Positions 15,746-23,914 of a stretch of DNA of 64,000 bases are shown here, piece by piece. The DNA comes from Mycobacterium senriense (GTDB taxonomy: Bacteria; Actinomycetota; Actinomycetes; Mycobacteriales; Mycobacteriaceae). A program made the translations under genes and the position numbers. Under the pieces are notes generated by a model. It had not been told where the DNA came from. It searched no databases and worked only from the letters and a program-made list of their open reading frames with translations. The stretch lies in NCBI RefSeq assembly GCF_019668465.1, contig NZ_AP024828.1:2914001-2978000 (forward strand), read 5' to 3'. How positions within the stretch are numbered: the first letter of the stretch is position 1; every line of letters begins with the position of its first letter.

Positions 15746-16651
15746 TCAGGATTTCGACGACGCCTTCGAGGCCGCCTTCTTGGCCGGAGCCTTCTTGGCG
15801 GCCGTTTTCTTCGCGGGGGCCTTCTTGGCCGCGGCCTTCTTCGTGGGTGCCTTGCCGTTACCGGAACGCGCCTTCACGCTGGCCTCCAGCTTGGCGAGCA
15901 GATCGGAGACGTCCTCGGTCTCGTCCAGCTCCTTGGGCTGTTCCTCGGTGGTAAACGCTTCTCCGCCTTCGAGTTTGGCGTCGACCAGCTCTTGTAGCTG
16001 CTCCTGGTAGGTGTCGTGGTAGCGGTCGGGATTGAAATCTTCGGCCATCGACTCCACCACCTGACCCGCCATCTTGAGTTCGGCCGGCTTGATCTCAACC
16101 TTCTTGTCCAGAATGGGGAAGTCCGGATCGCGGATCTCGTCGGGCCACAACAAGGTGTGGATCACCATCACGTCGCGCTTGCCGAAGTCTTTGACGCGCA
16201 AGGCCGCCAGCCGGGTCTTGTTGCGCAGCGTGAAGTGGACGATCGCCATCCGATCCGTCTCCGCGAGCGTCTTAGCGAGCAGCACATAGGATTTCGATGA
16301 CTTCGAGTCCGGCTCCAGGAAGTAGCTGCGGTCGAACAGCATCGGGTCAACCTCGCTGGCCGGAACGAACTCCAGCACTTCGATCTCACGGCTGCGTTCT
16401 TCGGGCAGGGTGGCGATGTCGTCGTCGGTGATGATGACCATCTGACCGTCGTCGGATTCGTAGGCCCGGGCGATGTCACGGTATTCGACCGTCTCGCCGT
16501 CCACCTCGCAAACGCGTTGGTAGCGGATGCGGCCGTTGTCCTTGGCGTGTACCTGGTGGAACTTGATGTCGTGGTCCTGGGTGGCGCTGTACACCTTGAC
16601 CGGGACGTTCACCAGCCCGAACGCGATGGAACCCTTCCAGATGGAGCGCAT
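15746..16651 (-). CDS. ku: Ku protein of non-homologous end joining
   Basis: A 301-residue bacterial Ku (mku, Rv0937c). It begins MRSIWKGSIAFGLVNVPVKV, typical of the family. It continues with the core DNA-encircling beta-barrel (IRYQRVCEVDG, VLEFVPASEVDP, SYFLEPD) and ends the core at about residue 255. Residues 262-301 are a tail of repeated Lys/Ala units (KKAPAKK, KKAAAKK), which in mycobacterial Ku aids DNA binding. Ku homodimers thread onto broken DNA ends and recruit LigD. In M. tuberculosis, ligD is the divergent neighbour of ku; here a polyol cassette lies between them. It is convergent with pstA, with 12 nt between the stops. Confidence 0.96.
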   Translation of the reverse strand: MRSIWKGSIAFGLVNVPVKVYSATQDHDIKFHQVHAKDNGRIRYQRVCEVDGETVEYRDIARAYESDDGQMVIITDDDIATLPEERSREIEVLEFVPASEVDPMLFDRSYFLEPDSKSSKSYVLLAKTLAETDRMAIVHFTLRNKTRLAALRVKDFGKRDVMVIHTLLWPDEIRDPDFPILDKKVEIKPAELKMAGQVVESMAEDFNPDRYHDTYQEQLQELVDAKLEGGEAFTTEEQPKELDETEDVSDLLAKLEASVKARSGNGKAPTKKAAAKKAPAKKTAAKKAPAKKAASKASSKS

Positions 16652-16747
16652 GCAAGTCAGTATGCCCGTAGGGCCGGTGGCAAAACAGCACGACAGGGCT
16701 ACGACCTGGGATTGTCCGCCCGGACTTTCGCCTATCGGGGCATGCGC

Positions 16748-17656
16748 CTACTGATCCGAAGCCGCGTCCAGCGCGGCCCGATCCGGCAGGTCAGCTCCGG
16801 CGCGAGCGACGGTCAGCGCCGCGGACAGGCTCGCCGCTTCCAGCGCCGTCGTCAGCGCGTCCACCTCGATCGCGTGTAAGTCGGCGCGACGGTCACCGCC
16901 CAGCGATCCCGATTCCCACAGCGCGTCGAGCAGGCCGGCCATGAACGAGTCACCGGCGCCGACGGTGTCGACCACGTGCACCGCGCGCGTCGGCACCCGG
17001 GCGACGCCCGCCGCGCAGTAGGCCACCGCGCCCCGGTCGGCCATTGTCACCGCCACGATGGCCGGACCCAACCGCAGCCACGTTTGCGCGATCTGCTCGG
17101 GCGGGTGAGCGGGGTCTATCCAGCGTAGGTCTTCCTCGCTGACCTTCACGATGTCGCTGCGCTCGATGAGGTGCTCGATGCGTTCGACGGCCAGTTCCCG
17201 GTCGGCGATCAGCGACGGCCGAACGTTGGGATCGAAGGTGACCGTGGCCGAGACTCGATATGTGTCGATCAGCGCCGCGACCGCCAGGCAGCCCGGATCC
17301 TGCACAGCGGCAATCGATCCGGTATGGACGAATAGCGGCGGGGCGACCGGCGGCGTTCCGGAGAGCCGCCAGTCCAGATCGAACACGTAGTCGGCCGACC
17401 CGTCTTCGGAGATGGTTGACCGCGCGGTCGGCGTGCGCTGCGCGCTCCGGCTTTCCGAAACCAGTTGCACCCCTGCGGCTTCGACGTAGTCGACGATGCG
17501 TCGCCCATACGGGTCGTCGGCGATCGCGGTCAGGAAGTCGATTTCGCGGCCCAGCCGGCCGAGTCCGACGGCGACGTTGAGCGGACTGCCGCCGACGTGC
17601 TCTTCGCTCCCGACGATGTCGATCAGCGACTCGCCGATCACCAGCCCGCGAGTCAT
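16748..17656 (-). CDS. PfkB-family carbohydrate kinase (fructokinase-like)
   Basis: A 302-residue sugar kinase of the ribokinase/PfkB family. The N-terminus TRGLVIGESLIDIVG and GGSPLNVAVGLGRLG contain the sugar-binding Gly-Gly. The C-terminal signature DTVGAGDSFMAGLL carries the catalytic Asp and anion hole. The order of motifs and length fit fructokinases. In this cassette it would phosphorylate the ketose made by the neighbouring mannitol-dehydrogenase-family enzymes (fructose to fructose-6-phosphate, which feeds Pgi); this is inference from context. The ATG overlaps the upstream dehydrogenase stop by 4 nt (ATGA), so the two are translationally coupled. The longer open frame upstream of 17656 is antisense-like and rejected. 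Confidence 0.9.
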   Translation of the reverse strand: MTRGLVIGESLIDIVGSEEHVGGSPLNVAVGLGRLGREIDFLTAIADDPYGRRIVDYVEAAGVQLVSESRSAQRTPTARSTISEDGSADYVFDLDWRLSGTPPVAPPLFVHTGSIAAVQDPGCLAVAALIDTYRVSATVTFDPNVRPSLIADRELAVERIEHLIERSDIVKVSEEDLRWIDPAHPPEQIAQTWLRLGPAIVAVTMADRGAVAYCAAGVARVPTRAVHVVDTVGAGDSFMAGLLDALWESGSLGGDRRADLHAIEVDALTTALEAASLSAALTVARAGADLPDRAALDAASDQ

Positions 17657-19080
17657 CGCACCAAGGCATCCAGCGTCGCGCGAGCTCCCTTGGTGTGCAA
17701 CGAATCCAGCGCCCAGAGGTAGGCCTCGACGAAGCGTGGCTGATGGGCCAGATCGCTGAACACCGCGGTGATCTCGATGAACACGGTGGGATTCTCGTGC
17801 TGCGACCTGGCGATCGGAATGAGCGAGTCCGCCAGCTGGTCCAACACCTCGTACGGGTTGCCCCACTCGTCGACGCCCTCGGCGTATCGGGCCCAGCTCG
17901 CCACTACCGCTGCCGCCAGCCGGACCGGTCCGCCGTTGGCCAGGTTGTCGCAGATGACGGGATACAGGAATTTCGGGATGCGATCCGACGAGTAGGCGCA
18001 CAGCCGCGCGACGGTGTCCCGCACGGCCGGGTTGGCAAACCTCTCGACCAGCGTGCGGCCATACTCATGCAGGTCGATTCCCGGCACCGGCGGGAGCGTT
18101 GGGATGGCTTCGGATTCGAAGTAGGCACGCAGGAATTCGGCGAACAACGGATCGCTCGCGGCCTCGTGGACGAATTTGAAGCCGCAGAGATGGGCGAAGT
18201 AGGCCAGGCACTGATGTCCCGCGTTGAGCAGTCGCAGCTTCATCAGCTCGTACGGGCGCACATCGTCGACCAACAGCACGCCCGCCTGCTCCAGCGGCGG
18301 CCGACCGTCGGCGAAGGAGTCCTCGATCACCCAGGCGGTGAACGGCTCGGCCACCACCGGCCACCGGTCGTTGACGCCGAAGTCGCGTCGCACTTCCGCG
18401 GCCATCTCCAAAGTCGTTGCCGGGGTGATGCGATCGACCATCGAACTCGGGAACCGGACGTGCTCCGCCACCCACTCGGCCAACTCGGGATCCACGTGTT
18501 CGGCGCTCGCGAGCACGGTACGCCTGGCGACCTCACCGTTGTTCTCGATGTTGTCGCAGGAGGCGATCGTCGGCGCCGCGATCCCGCGCTGGCGCCGTCG
18601 GGCGAGCGCCTCGGTGATCAAGGCGAAGGCGGGCCCGTCGGGGTCGCGGTAGCCACCTTCGGTGATGGTCAGCGAAATGATCCGGGTGGAGGGGGCGGCC
18701 AGCACCTCCAACGCCGAATCCGGATCGTCCGGGGCGTAGCGGTAGTCGATGATCGAGCCGATCACCTGGGCATCCCGGCTGCCGTTGGGGTTTTCCAGGA
18801 TCAGTGTGTACAGCCCGTCCTGGTCATTGAGGACGTCGCGCATGGTCCAGTCGGCGGGCATCACACCGATCCCGCAAATGCCCCACTCGTGCGCCAAACC
18901 TTGCTGCAGCAGCAGATTGATGTAGGAGGCCTGATGCGCCCGGTGGAAGTGACCGGCGCCGATGTGCGCGATTCCGACGCTGACGCTGCCGCGGTCATAC
19001 TTCGGCGCGTCGATCGGCAGCTCGGAGAGCGACGCATTGTTCAGATCGATCGCGTTGTTCAGGTTGATCGCGCTGGCCAT
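17653..19080 (-). CDS. Mannitol 2-dehydrogenase family protein (copy 2)
   Basis: A 475-residue NAD(P)-dependent polyol dehydrogenase of the long-chain mannitol dehydrogenase family. GIAHIGAGHFHRAHQASYI is the N-terminal nucleotide-binding region. KLRLLNAGH carries the K-x4-N-x2-H catalytic motif. The C-terminal helical domain is present and the length is normal. It oxidises a sugar alcohol such as mannitol or arabinitol to the ketose; the substrate is not determined. A strong AAAGGAGGTG precedes the ATG at 19080. The first 20 residues contain an unusual repeated unit (AINLNNA, AIDLNNA) absent from the other copy. It overlaps pfkB by 4 nt and lies 56 nt after the HAD gene. Confidence 0.93.
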   Translation of the reverse strand: MASAINLNNAIDLNNASLSELPIDAPKYDRGSVSVGIAHIGAGHFHRAHQASYINLLLQQGLAHEWGICGIGVMPADWTMRDVLNDQDGLYTLILENPNGSRDAQVIGSIIDYRYAPDDPDSALEVLAAPSTRIISLTITEGGYRDPDGPAFALITEALARRRQRGIAAPTIASCDNIENNGEVARRTVLASAEHVDPELAEWVAEHVRFPSSMVDRITPATTLEMAAEVRRDFGVNDRWPVVAEPFTAWVIEDSFADGRPPLEQAGVLLVDDVRPYELMKLRLLNAGHQCLAYFAHLCGFKFVHEAASDPLFAEFLRAYFESEAIPTLPPVPGIDLHEYGRTLVERFANPAVRDTVARLCAYSSDRIPKFLYPVICDNLANGGPVRLAAAVVASWARYAEGVDEWGNPYEVLDQLADSLIPIARSQHENPTVFIEITAVFSDLAHQPRFVEAYLWALDSLHTKGARATLDALVR

Positions 19081-19136
19081 CGTTGGCCACCTCCTTTCCG
19101 GGTCGCAGCCCGGATCGCTTCTGCGAGGTCGATGTC

Positions 19137-19994
19137 CTACAGGAGCGGGGAACGGCCGGCCGGCACGGCCGACGACAACAGGACATCAGCAAGGGCACGC
19201 CAGGAGTCGGTGATCGCGACCGCGCCGGCATCGATCAATTCTGCACGGCGGCAATCCCGTTCGTCGGGCAACACGAACATCAGGTTGCCGACGGTGGCGT
19301 ACCCGGCCGCGACCGCGGACTTCACGCCGGCCACGGAGTCTTCAATGGCCAGCCCCTGTTCGGGTGCGACGCCCAGTACCTGGCCGCAATGCAGATACAC
19401 CGCCGGATCGGGCTTGCTCGTCGGCACCGGAAGTGAATCCTCCGCGCTGAAGGTCACCGCCTCCGGTAGGAGCGAGTCGAGGCCGGTGGCGGTGAAGCAG
19501 GCACGCAGACGCTTGGTCGCGCTGGAGCTCACGGCCGCCAGTGCGTAGCGCGCCGCGAGGTCGCGCAACGGTTCGAGCACCTGCGGATCGGGGGTCAGGG
19601 TGACAGCCAGGTGAGCGGTGACCCGTTCACGCTCGTCGCGCACCCACTGCTCGAGCTCGTCGGCGCACAACGCGCTGCCGCTCGCCACGTCCTCGGCTGA
19701 CGCGACCACCGCGGCGGAGCGGCCCCGGGCCAGCGTCTGGTCGAGCGGAACCTCGCACTGCACCGCCAGGTCGAGAGCCGTGGTACGGAAGTTCTTCCCG
19801 ACGGCGCGCTTACGCAGCTCCTCGGAGCTCAGCGGGGCGGTCACGCCGAACCTCTCCAGGAAACGATTCGTCACCTCGGTCGACGCGTCGAACGCCGGCC
19901 TCTCCGACCCGAACAGGTTGTCATCGGCGTCGCAGAGCAGGGTGGTGATCGGCGCCGGGTCGAATTCGCGCACGAAGGTCAAACCCGCGGTCAT
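19137..19994 (-). CDS. HAD-superfamily phosphatase
   Basis: A 285-residue HAD hydrolase. Motif I is DADDNLFGSE, in which the nucleophile Asp and the second Asp are kept (D-x-D) although the usual DxDGTL/V form is altered. VSSSATKR is motif II and SKPDPAVYL with GLAIEDSVAGVKSAVAAG gives motifs III and IV, typical of the beta-phosphoglucomutase/sugar-phosphatase branch. It probably removes phosphate from a polyol phosphate (such as mannitol-1-phosphate) to feed the dehydrogenases on either side. This is inference from context. The ATG overlaps the stop of the upstream dehydrogenase by 4 nt. Confidence 0.87.
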   Translation of the reverse strand: MTAGLTFVREFDPAPITTLLCDADDNLFGSERPAFDASTEVTNRFLERFGVTAPLSSEELRKRAVGKNFRTTALDLAVQCEVPLDQTLARGRSAAVVASAEDVASGSALCADELEQWVRDERERVTAHLAVTLTPDPQVLEPLRDLAARYALAAVSSSATKRLRACFTATGLDSLLPEAVTFSAEDSLPVPTSKPDPAVYLHCGQVLGVAPEQGLAIEDSVAGVKSAVAAGYATVGNLMFVLPDERDCRRAELIDAGAVAITDSWRALADVLLSSAVPAGRSPLL

Positions 19995-21517
19995 CGTGCC
20001 ACCAACTCCCGCTCGTCGTGGCGCAGCGCGTCGCGCAGCGTGGGCAACACACCGCGCGCGTCGATATCCGCGATCATGTCGCCGAGGCGCTCGGCAAAAC
20101 CGGGGACCGCGCGGACCTCGGCGAACATCTCATGCCCCAGCAGCGGATCGGGATTGCTGCTTGCCATGTTGGCCAACCTAGCCACCGGTATCGCCTGCGA
20201 GTCTTCCAGGCGGAGCTTTCGTCCCTGAAGGTCGTGGCCCCGCATGTAACGGGCCCATCCGGCGACCGCCAACATCAGCAGGGTGTGTGGCCTGCCCTGC
20301 GCGATCGCCTCCTGCAGGGAGGGCAGCACGAACGTCGCGATCTTGCTGGTCCCTCGTCGGGCCAGCCGAGACAGCTGGTCACTCATTCGGGGATTGCTCA
20401 GCCGCTCGAGCAAGGTGCGCCGGTATTCGGGTGTGTTCATCCCGGGGACCGGGGGCAGCAGCGGCTGAATCTCGTCGCGCAGCAGTTTCTCGACGAAATC
20501 GACGATGATGCCGTCGCGCATCGCCTCGTCGGTGCGCTGGTATCCGGCCAGGATGGCCAGGCACGCGAGCGCGATATGGGTCCCGTTGAGAAGCCGGGTC
20601 TTGATCAGCTTGTGGTCGCTGACGTCGGCCACGAACTCGGCACCGACCTCGTGGAGCGGCGGCCGCCCGTTGCTGAACGAATCCTCGATCACCCACTGGC
20701 AATACGGCTCGGTCACGACGGGCCATTTGTCGGCGACGCCGAACGTCTCCTCGACGAATTTGCGCTCCGATTTCGAGGTTTGCGGGGTGATGCGATCGAC
20801 CATGGTCGACGGGAACGCGACATGCGTGTCGATCCAGCGGGCAAGCCCGGGGTCCTTCAGAGCGGCGAACGACACCAGCGCGGTCCTCGCCGGCTGGGTG
20901 TCACCGGGGATGTTGTCGCAGCAGAGCACGGTGAACGGCGCGATGCCGGCGCGGCGACGCCGGTCCAGGGCTTCGGTCAGGTACCCCCACGCGGTGGCGT
21001 AGTTGCCGGACGCGACCAGGTCGGCGCGCACATCGGGGTCGTCGGCGTCGAACTCGTCGGTGACCGGGTTCAGGAAGTATCCGTTGCCGGTGATCGTCAG
21101 GCTGACGATGCGGGTTTGAGGATCTGCGAGAGCGGCGCGGACGGCTGCCCCGTCGTTCGGTGCGTAGTGCACCGAGCCGATCGAGCCGACGACGCGGGCA
21201 GTTTGGCGATCGTGCCCTTGCTGTACCACGGTGTACAGCCCGTCCTGTGCCGACAGCAAGTCTTTGACGTCCGGGGAGTGGAGGCTGACGCCGGTAACCC
21301 CCCAGCGGTCGGAGATGCCCGAGCGGGCGAGATCGTCGAAGTAGACGGCCTGGTGCGCCCGGTGGAAGTTGCCCGCACCGATGTGGACGACTCCGCGGCC
21401 GAGGGACGACCGGTCGTAGGTTGGAACGTCGATTCTCCGGGAATGCAGTCGTAGGGTCGCGTCGCTGAGTGGGACGCCGGTGTTTCGACGCCACGGGGAG
21501 GGGATTACGTCAAACAT
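19991..21517 (-). CDS. Mannitol 2-dehydrogenase family protein (copy 1)
   Basis: A 508-residue member of the same long-chain polyol dehydrogenase family as the protein at 17653-19080, but clearly diverged from it. GVVHIGAGNFHRAHQAVYF is the nucleotide-binding region, KTRLLNGTH carries the K-x4-N-x2-H catalytic motif, and DNIPGDTQPARTALV is a typical mid-protein block. It is the first gene of the cassette dehydrogenase-HAD-dehydrogenase-PfkB. Two such enzymes side by side suggest two polyol substrates or a mixed complex. No transporter gene adjoins the cassette. It is divergent from ligD, with a 129-bp shared intergenic region. Confidence 0.93.
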   Translation of the reverse strand: MFDVIPSPWRRNTGVPLSDATLRLHSRRIDVPTYDRSSLGRGVVHIGAGNFHRAHQAVYFDDLARSGISDRWGVTGVSLHSPDVKDLLSAQDGLYTVVQQGHDRQTARVVGSIGSVHYAPNDGAAVRAALADPQTRIVSLTITGNGYFLNPVTDEFDADDPDVRADLVASGNYATAWGYLTEALDRRRRAGIAPFTVLCCDNIPGDTQPARTALVSFAALKDPGLARWIDTHVAFPSTMVDRITPQTSKSERKFVEETFGVADKWPVVTEPYCQWVIEDSFSNGRPPLHEVGAEFVADVSDHKLIKTRLLNGTHIALACLAILAGYQRTDEAMRDGIIVDFVEKLLRDEIQPLLPPVPGMNTPEYRRTLLERLSNPRMSDQLSRLARRGTSKIATFVLPSLQEAIAQGRPHTLLMLAVAGWARYMRGHDLQGRKLRLEDSQAIPVARLANMASSNPDPLLGHEMFAEVRAVPGFAERLGDMIADIDARGVLPTLRDALRHDERELVAR

Positions 21518-21646
21518 CTAGTGTCTGTGCCCCGGGTTGCCCGCCGATCTAACGTGTTCGTGGGTCATGTCACAAAATAACTTGGCAGTTGGGCGATTAA
21601 CTGTGGTCAAAGCGGTTAACACGCGCGAAACGCGTAGTTTGACAAC

Positions 21647-23914
21647 ATGGCACCGCGGCTGAAACTGACCAACGCCGAGAAGGTGCTGTACCCCGCCACC
21701 GGGACCACGAAGAGCGACATCTTCGACTACTACACGCGCATCGCCGAGGTGATGATCCCGCACATCGCTGGTCGGCCGGCCACCCGCAAGCGCTGGCCCA
21801 ACGGCGTTGAGGAGGAGTCGTTTTTCGAGAAACAACTGGCTTCGTCGGCGCCCGACTGGCTGCCGCGCGCCAGCGTGACACATCGATCCGGAACGACGAC
21901 GTATCCGATCATCGACAGCGTCGAGGGGCTGGCCTGGATCGCCCAACAGGCCGCGCTGGAGGTTCACGTACCGCAGTGGCGCTTCGTCGCGGAGTGGACC
22001 CGTAGCCGGGCCGAGGAACTGAAACCCGGCCCGGCGACCCGCCTGGTGTTCGACCTCGACCCGGGTGAAGGCGTCACGATGGCCCAACTGGCCGAGGTGG
22101 CGCGCGCCGTCCGCGAGCTGACCACCGGAATCGGGCTGACCACCTATCCGCTCACCAGCGGCAGCAAGGGCCTGCACCTTTACACGCCGCTGCAGGAGCC
22201 GGTGAGCACTAAGGGTGCGACGGTGTTGGCCAAACGCGTTGCGCAACAACTGGAAAAGTCGATGCCCACACTCGTGACGTCGACCATGACCAAGAGCCTG
22301 CGGGCCGGAAAGATCTTTCTGGACTGGAGTCAGAACAACGGCGCCAAGACGACCATCGCGCCGTACTCGCTGCGCGGACGCGAACAACCCACCGTTGCGG
22401 CGCCGCGCACTTGGGAGGAACTCGACGACCCGTCGCTGCGCCAGCTGCGTTATGACGAAGTGCTCGACCGGGTCGCCCGTGACGGAGATCTGCTGGCAGC
22501 GCTCGACGAGGATGCACCCGTCCCCGATCGCCTGAGCAGATACCGCAGCATGCGCGACGCGTCGAAAACCCCCGAGCCGGTCCCGGTTGCGAAACCGGCT
22601 GTTGGACAAGGGAATAGCTTCGTCATCCAAGAACACCACGCCCGCCGGCTGCACTACGACTTCCGGCTGGAACGGGATGGCGTGCTGGTGTCCTGGGCGG
22701 TGCCGAAGAACCTGCCCGAAACGACCTCGGTGAATCACCTGGCGGTCCACACCGAGGACCATCCGCTGGAATACGGCGGGTTCGAGGGCATCATCCCCAG
22801 GGGGGAGTATGGCGCCGGGAAGGTGATCATCTGGGACTCCGGAACCTACGAGGCCGAGAAGTTCAATGACTCCGCCGAAAAAGGGGAAGTCATCGTCAAT
22901 CTGCACGGCAGCAAGATCTCCGGACGCTATGCACTGATTCAGACCAACGGCAACCAGTGGCTGGCGCACCGGATGAAAGATCAGAAGGTCTTCGACTTCG
23001 ACACCATCGCCCCCATGCTGGCCACCCATGGTTCGGTGAAGGCTCTGAAGGCGGGCCAGTGGGCGTTCGAGGGCAAATGGGATGGCTACCGGCTGTTGAT
23101 CGAGGCCGACCACGGCGCCATCCGGGTGCGGTCTCGGCGCGGCCGCGAAGTCACTGGCGAATACCCCGAACTACGTTCGCTCGCAGAAGATCTCGCGGAC
23201 CACCATGTGATCCTCGACGGTGAGGCCGTCGTCCTGGACTCCTCGGGTGTGCCCAACTTCCATGAGATGCAGAACCGCGGTCGGGGCTCGCGCGTCGAAT
23301 TCTGGGCTTTCGACGTGCTGTACCTCGACGGCCGCTCGCTGCTGCGAGCCCGGTACTCAGACCGGCGTAAGGTGCTGGAAATGCTCGGCGCCGGAAGCGA
23401 TCTCATCGTTCCCGAGCTGCTGCCCGGGGACGGCGTGCAGGCGCTGGAGCAGTCCGGCAAGCGCGGCTGGGAGGGGGTGATCGCCAAGCGGCGCGACTCC
23501 ACCTACCAGCCCGGCCGGCGCTCGTCGTCCTGGATCAAGGACAAGCATTGGAACACCCAGGAAGTCGTCATCGGCGGCTGGAAAGCGGGGGAAGGCGGAC
23601 GCAGCAGCGGCATCGGCTCACTGTTGATGGGCATCCCCACCGCGGACGGCCTGCACTTCGCGGGTCGCGTCGGCACCGGGTTCACTGAACGCGACCTGAC
23701 CAAGCTGAAGAAGACGCTGGCGCCGCTGCACACCGACGAATCCCCCTTCCACCCACCGCTGCCCCGCAGCGAAGCCCGGGGCGTGACCTACGTCGAGCCG
23801 GTTCTGGTCGGGGAGGTGCGCTATAGCGAGTGGACCCCGGATAACCGGCTTCGCCAATCGAGTTGGCGGGGGCTACGGCCGGACAAGGAAGCAAGTGAGG
23901 TGGTACGCGAGTGA
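21647..23914 (+). CDS. ligD: Multifunctional NHEJ DNA ligase LigD
   Basis: A 755-residue protein (Rv0938 counterpart, 759 in M. tuberculosis) with the mycobacterial order polymerase-phosphoesterase-ligase. Residues 1-290 are the primase-polymerase domain, with VFDLDPGEG holding the catalytic Asp pair (about 137-139). Residues about 320-450 are the 3'-phosphoesterase domain, with EHHARRLHYDFRLE (His and Arg of the active site) and VHTEDHPLEY. Residues about 465-755 are the ATP-dependent ligase, with lysyl-AMP motif FEGKWDGYR (Lys about 479), then DGEAVVLD and WEGVIAKR. It repairs double-strand breaks with Ku. The stop overlaps the next start by 4 nt. Confidence 0.97.
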   Translation: MAPRLKLTNAEKVLYPATGTTKSDIFDYYTRIAEVMIPHIAGRPATRKRWPNGVEEESFFEKQLASSAPDWLPRASVTHRSGTTTYPIIDSVEGLAWIAQQAALEVHVPQWRFVAEWTRSRAEELKPGPATRLVFDLDPGEGVTMAQLAEVARAVRELTTGIGLTTYPLTSGSKGLHLYTPLQEPVSTKGATVLAKRVAQQLEKSMPTLVTSTMTKSLRAGKIFLDWSQNNGAKTTIAPYSLRGREQPTVAAPRTWEELDDPSLRQLRYDEVLDRVARDGDLLAALDEDAPVPDRLSRYRSMRDASKTPEPVPVAKPAVGQGNSFVIQEHHARRLHYDFRLERDGVLVSWAVPKNLPETTSVNHLAVHTEDHPLEYGGFEGIIPRGEYGAGKVIIWDSGTYEAEKFNDSAEKGEVIVNLHGSKISGRYALIQTNGNQWLAHRMKDQKVFDFDTIAPMLATHGSVKALKAGQWAFEGKWDGYRLLIEADHGAIRVRSRRGREVTGEYPELRSLAEDLADHHVILDGEAVVLDSSGVPNFHEMQNRGRGSRVEFWAFDVLYLDGRSLLRARYSDRRKVLEMLGAGSDLIVPELLPGDGVQALEQSGKRGWEGVIAKRRDSTYQPGRRSSSWIKDKHWNTQEVVIGGWKAGEGGRSSGIGSLLMGIPTADGLHFAGRVGTGFTERDLTKLKKTLAPLHTDESPFHPPLPRSEARGVTYVEPVLVGEVRYSEWTPDNRLRQSSWRGLRPDKEASEVVRE

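Noticed and set aside
21518..23113. 531-codon minus-strand frame opposite ligD
   Set aside because: Antisense of ligD. The ligD frame has all three catalytic domains, so the antisense frame is a high-GC artefact.
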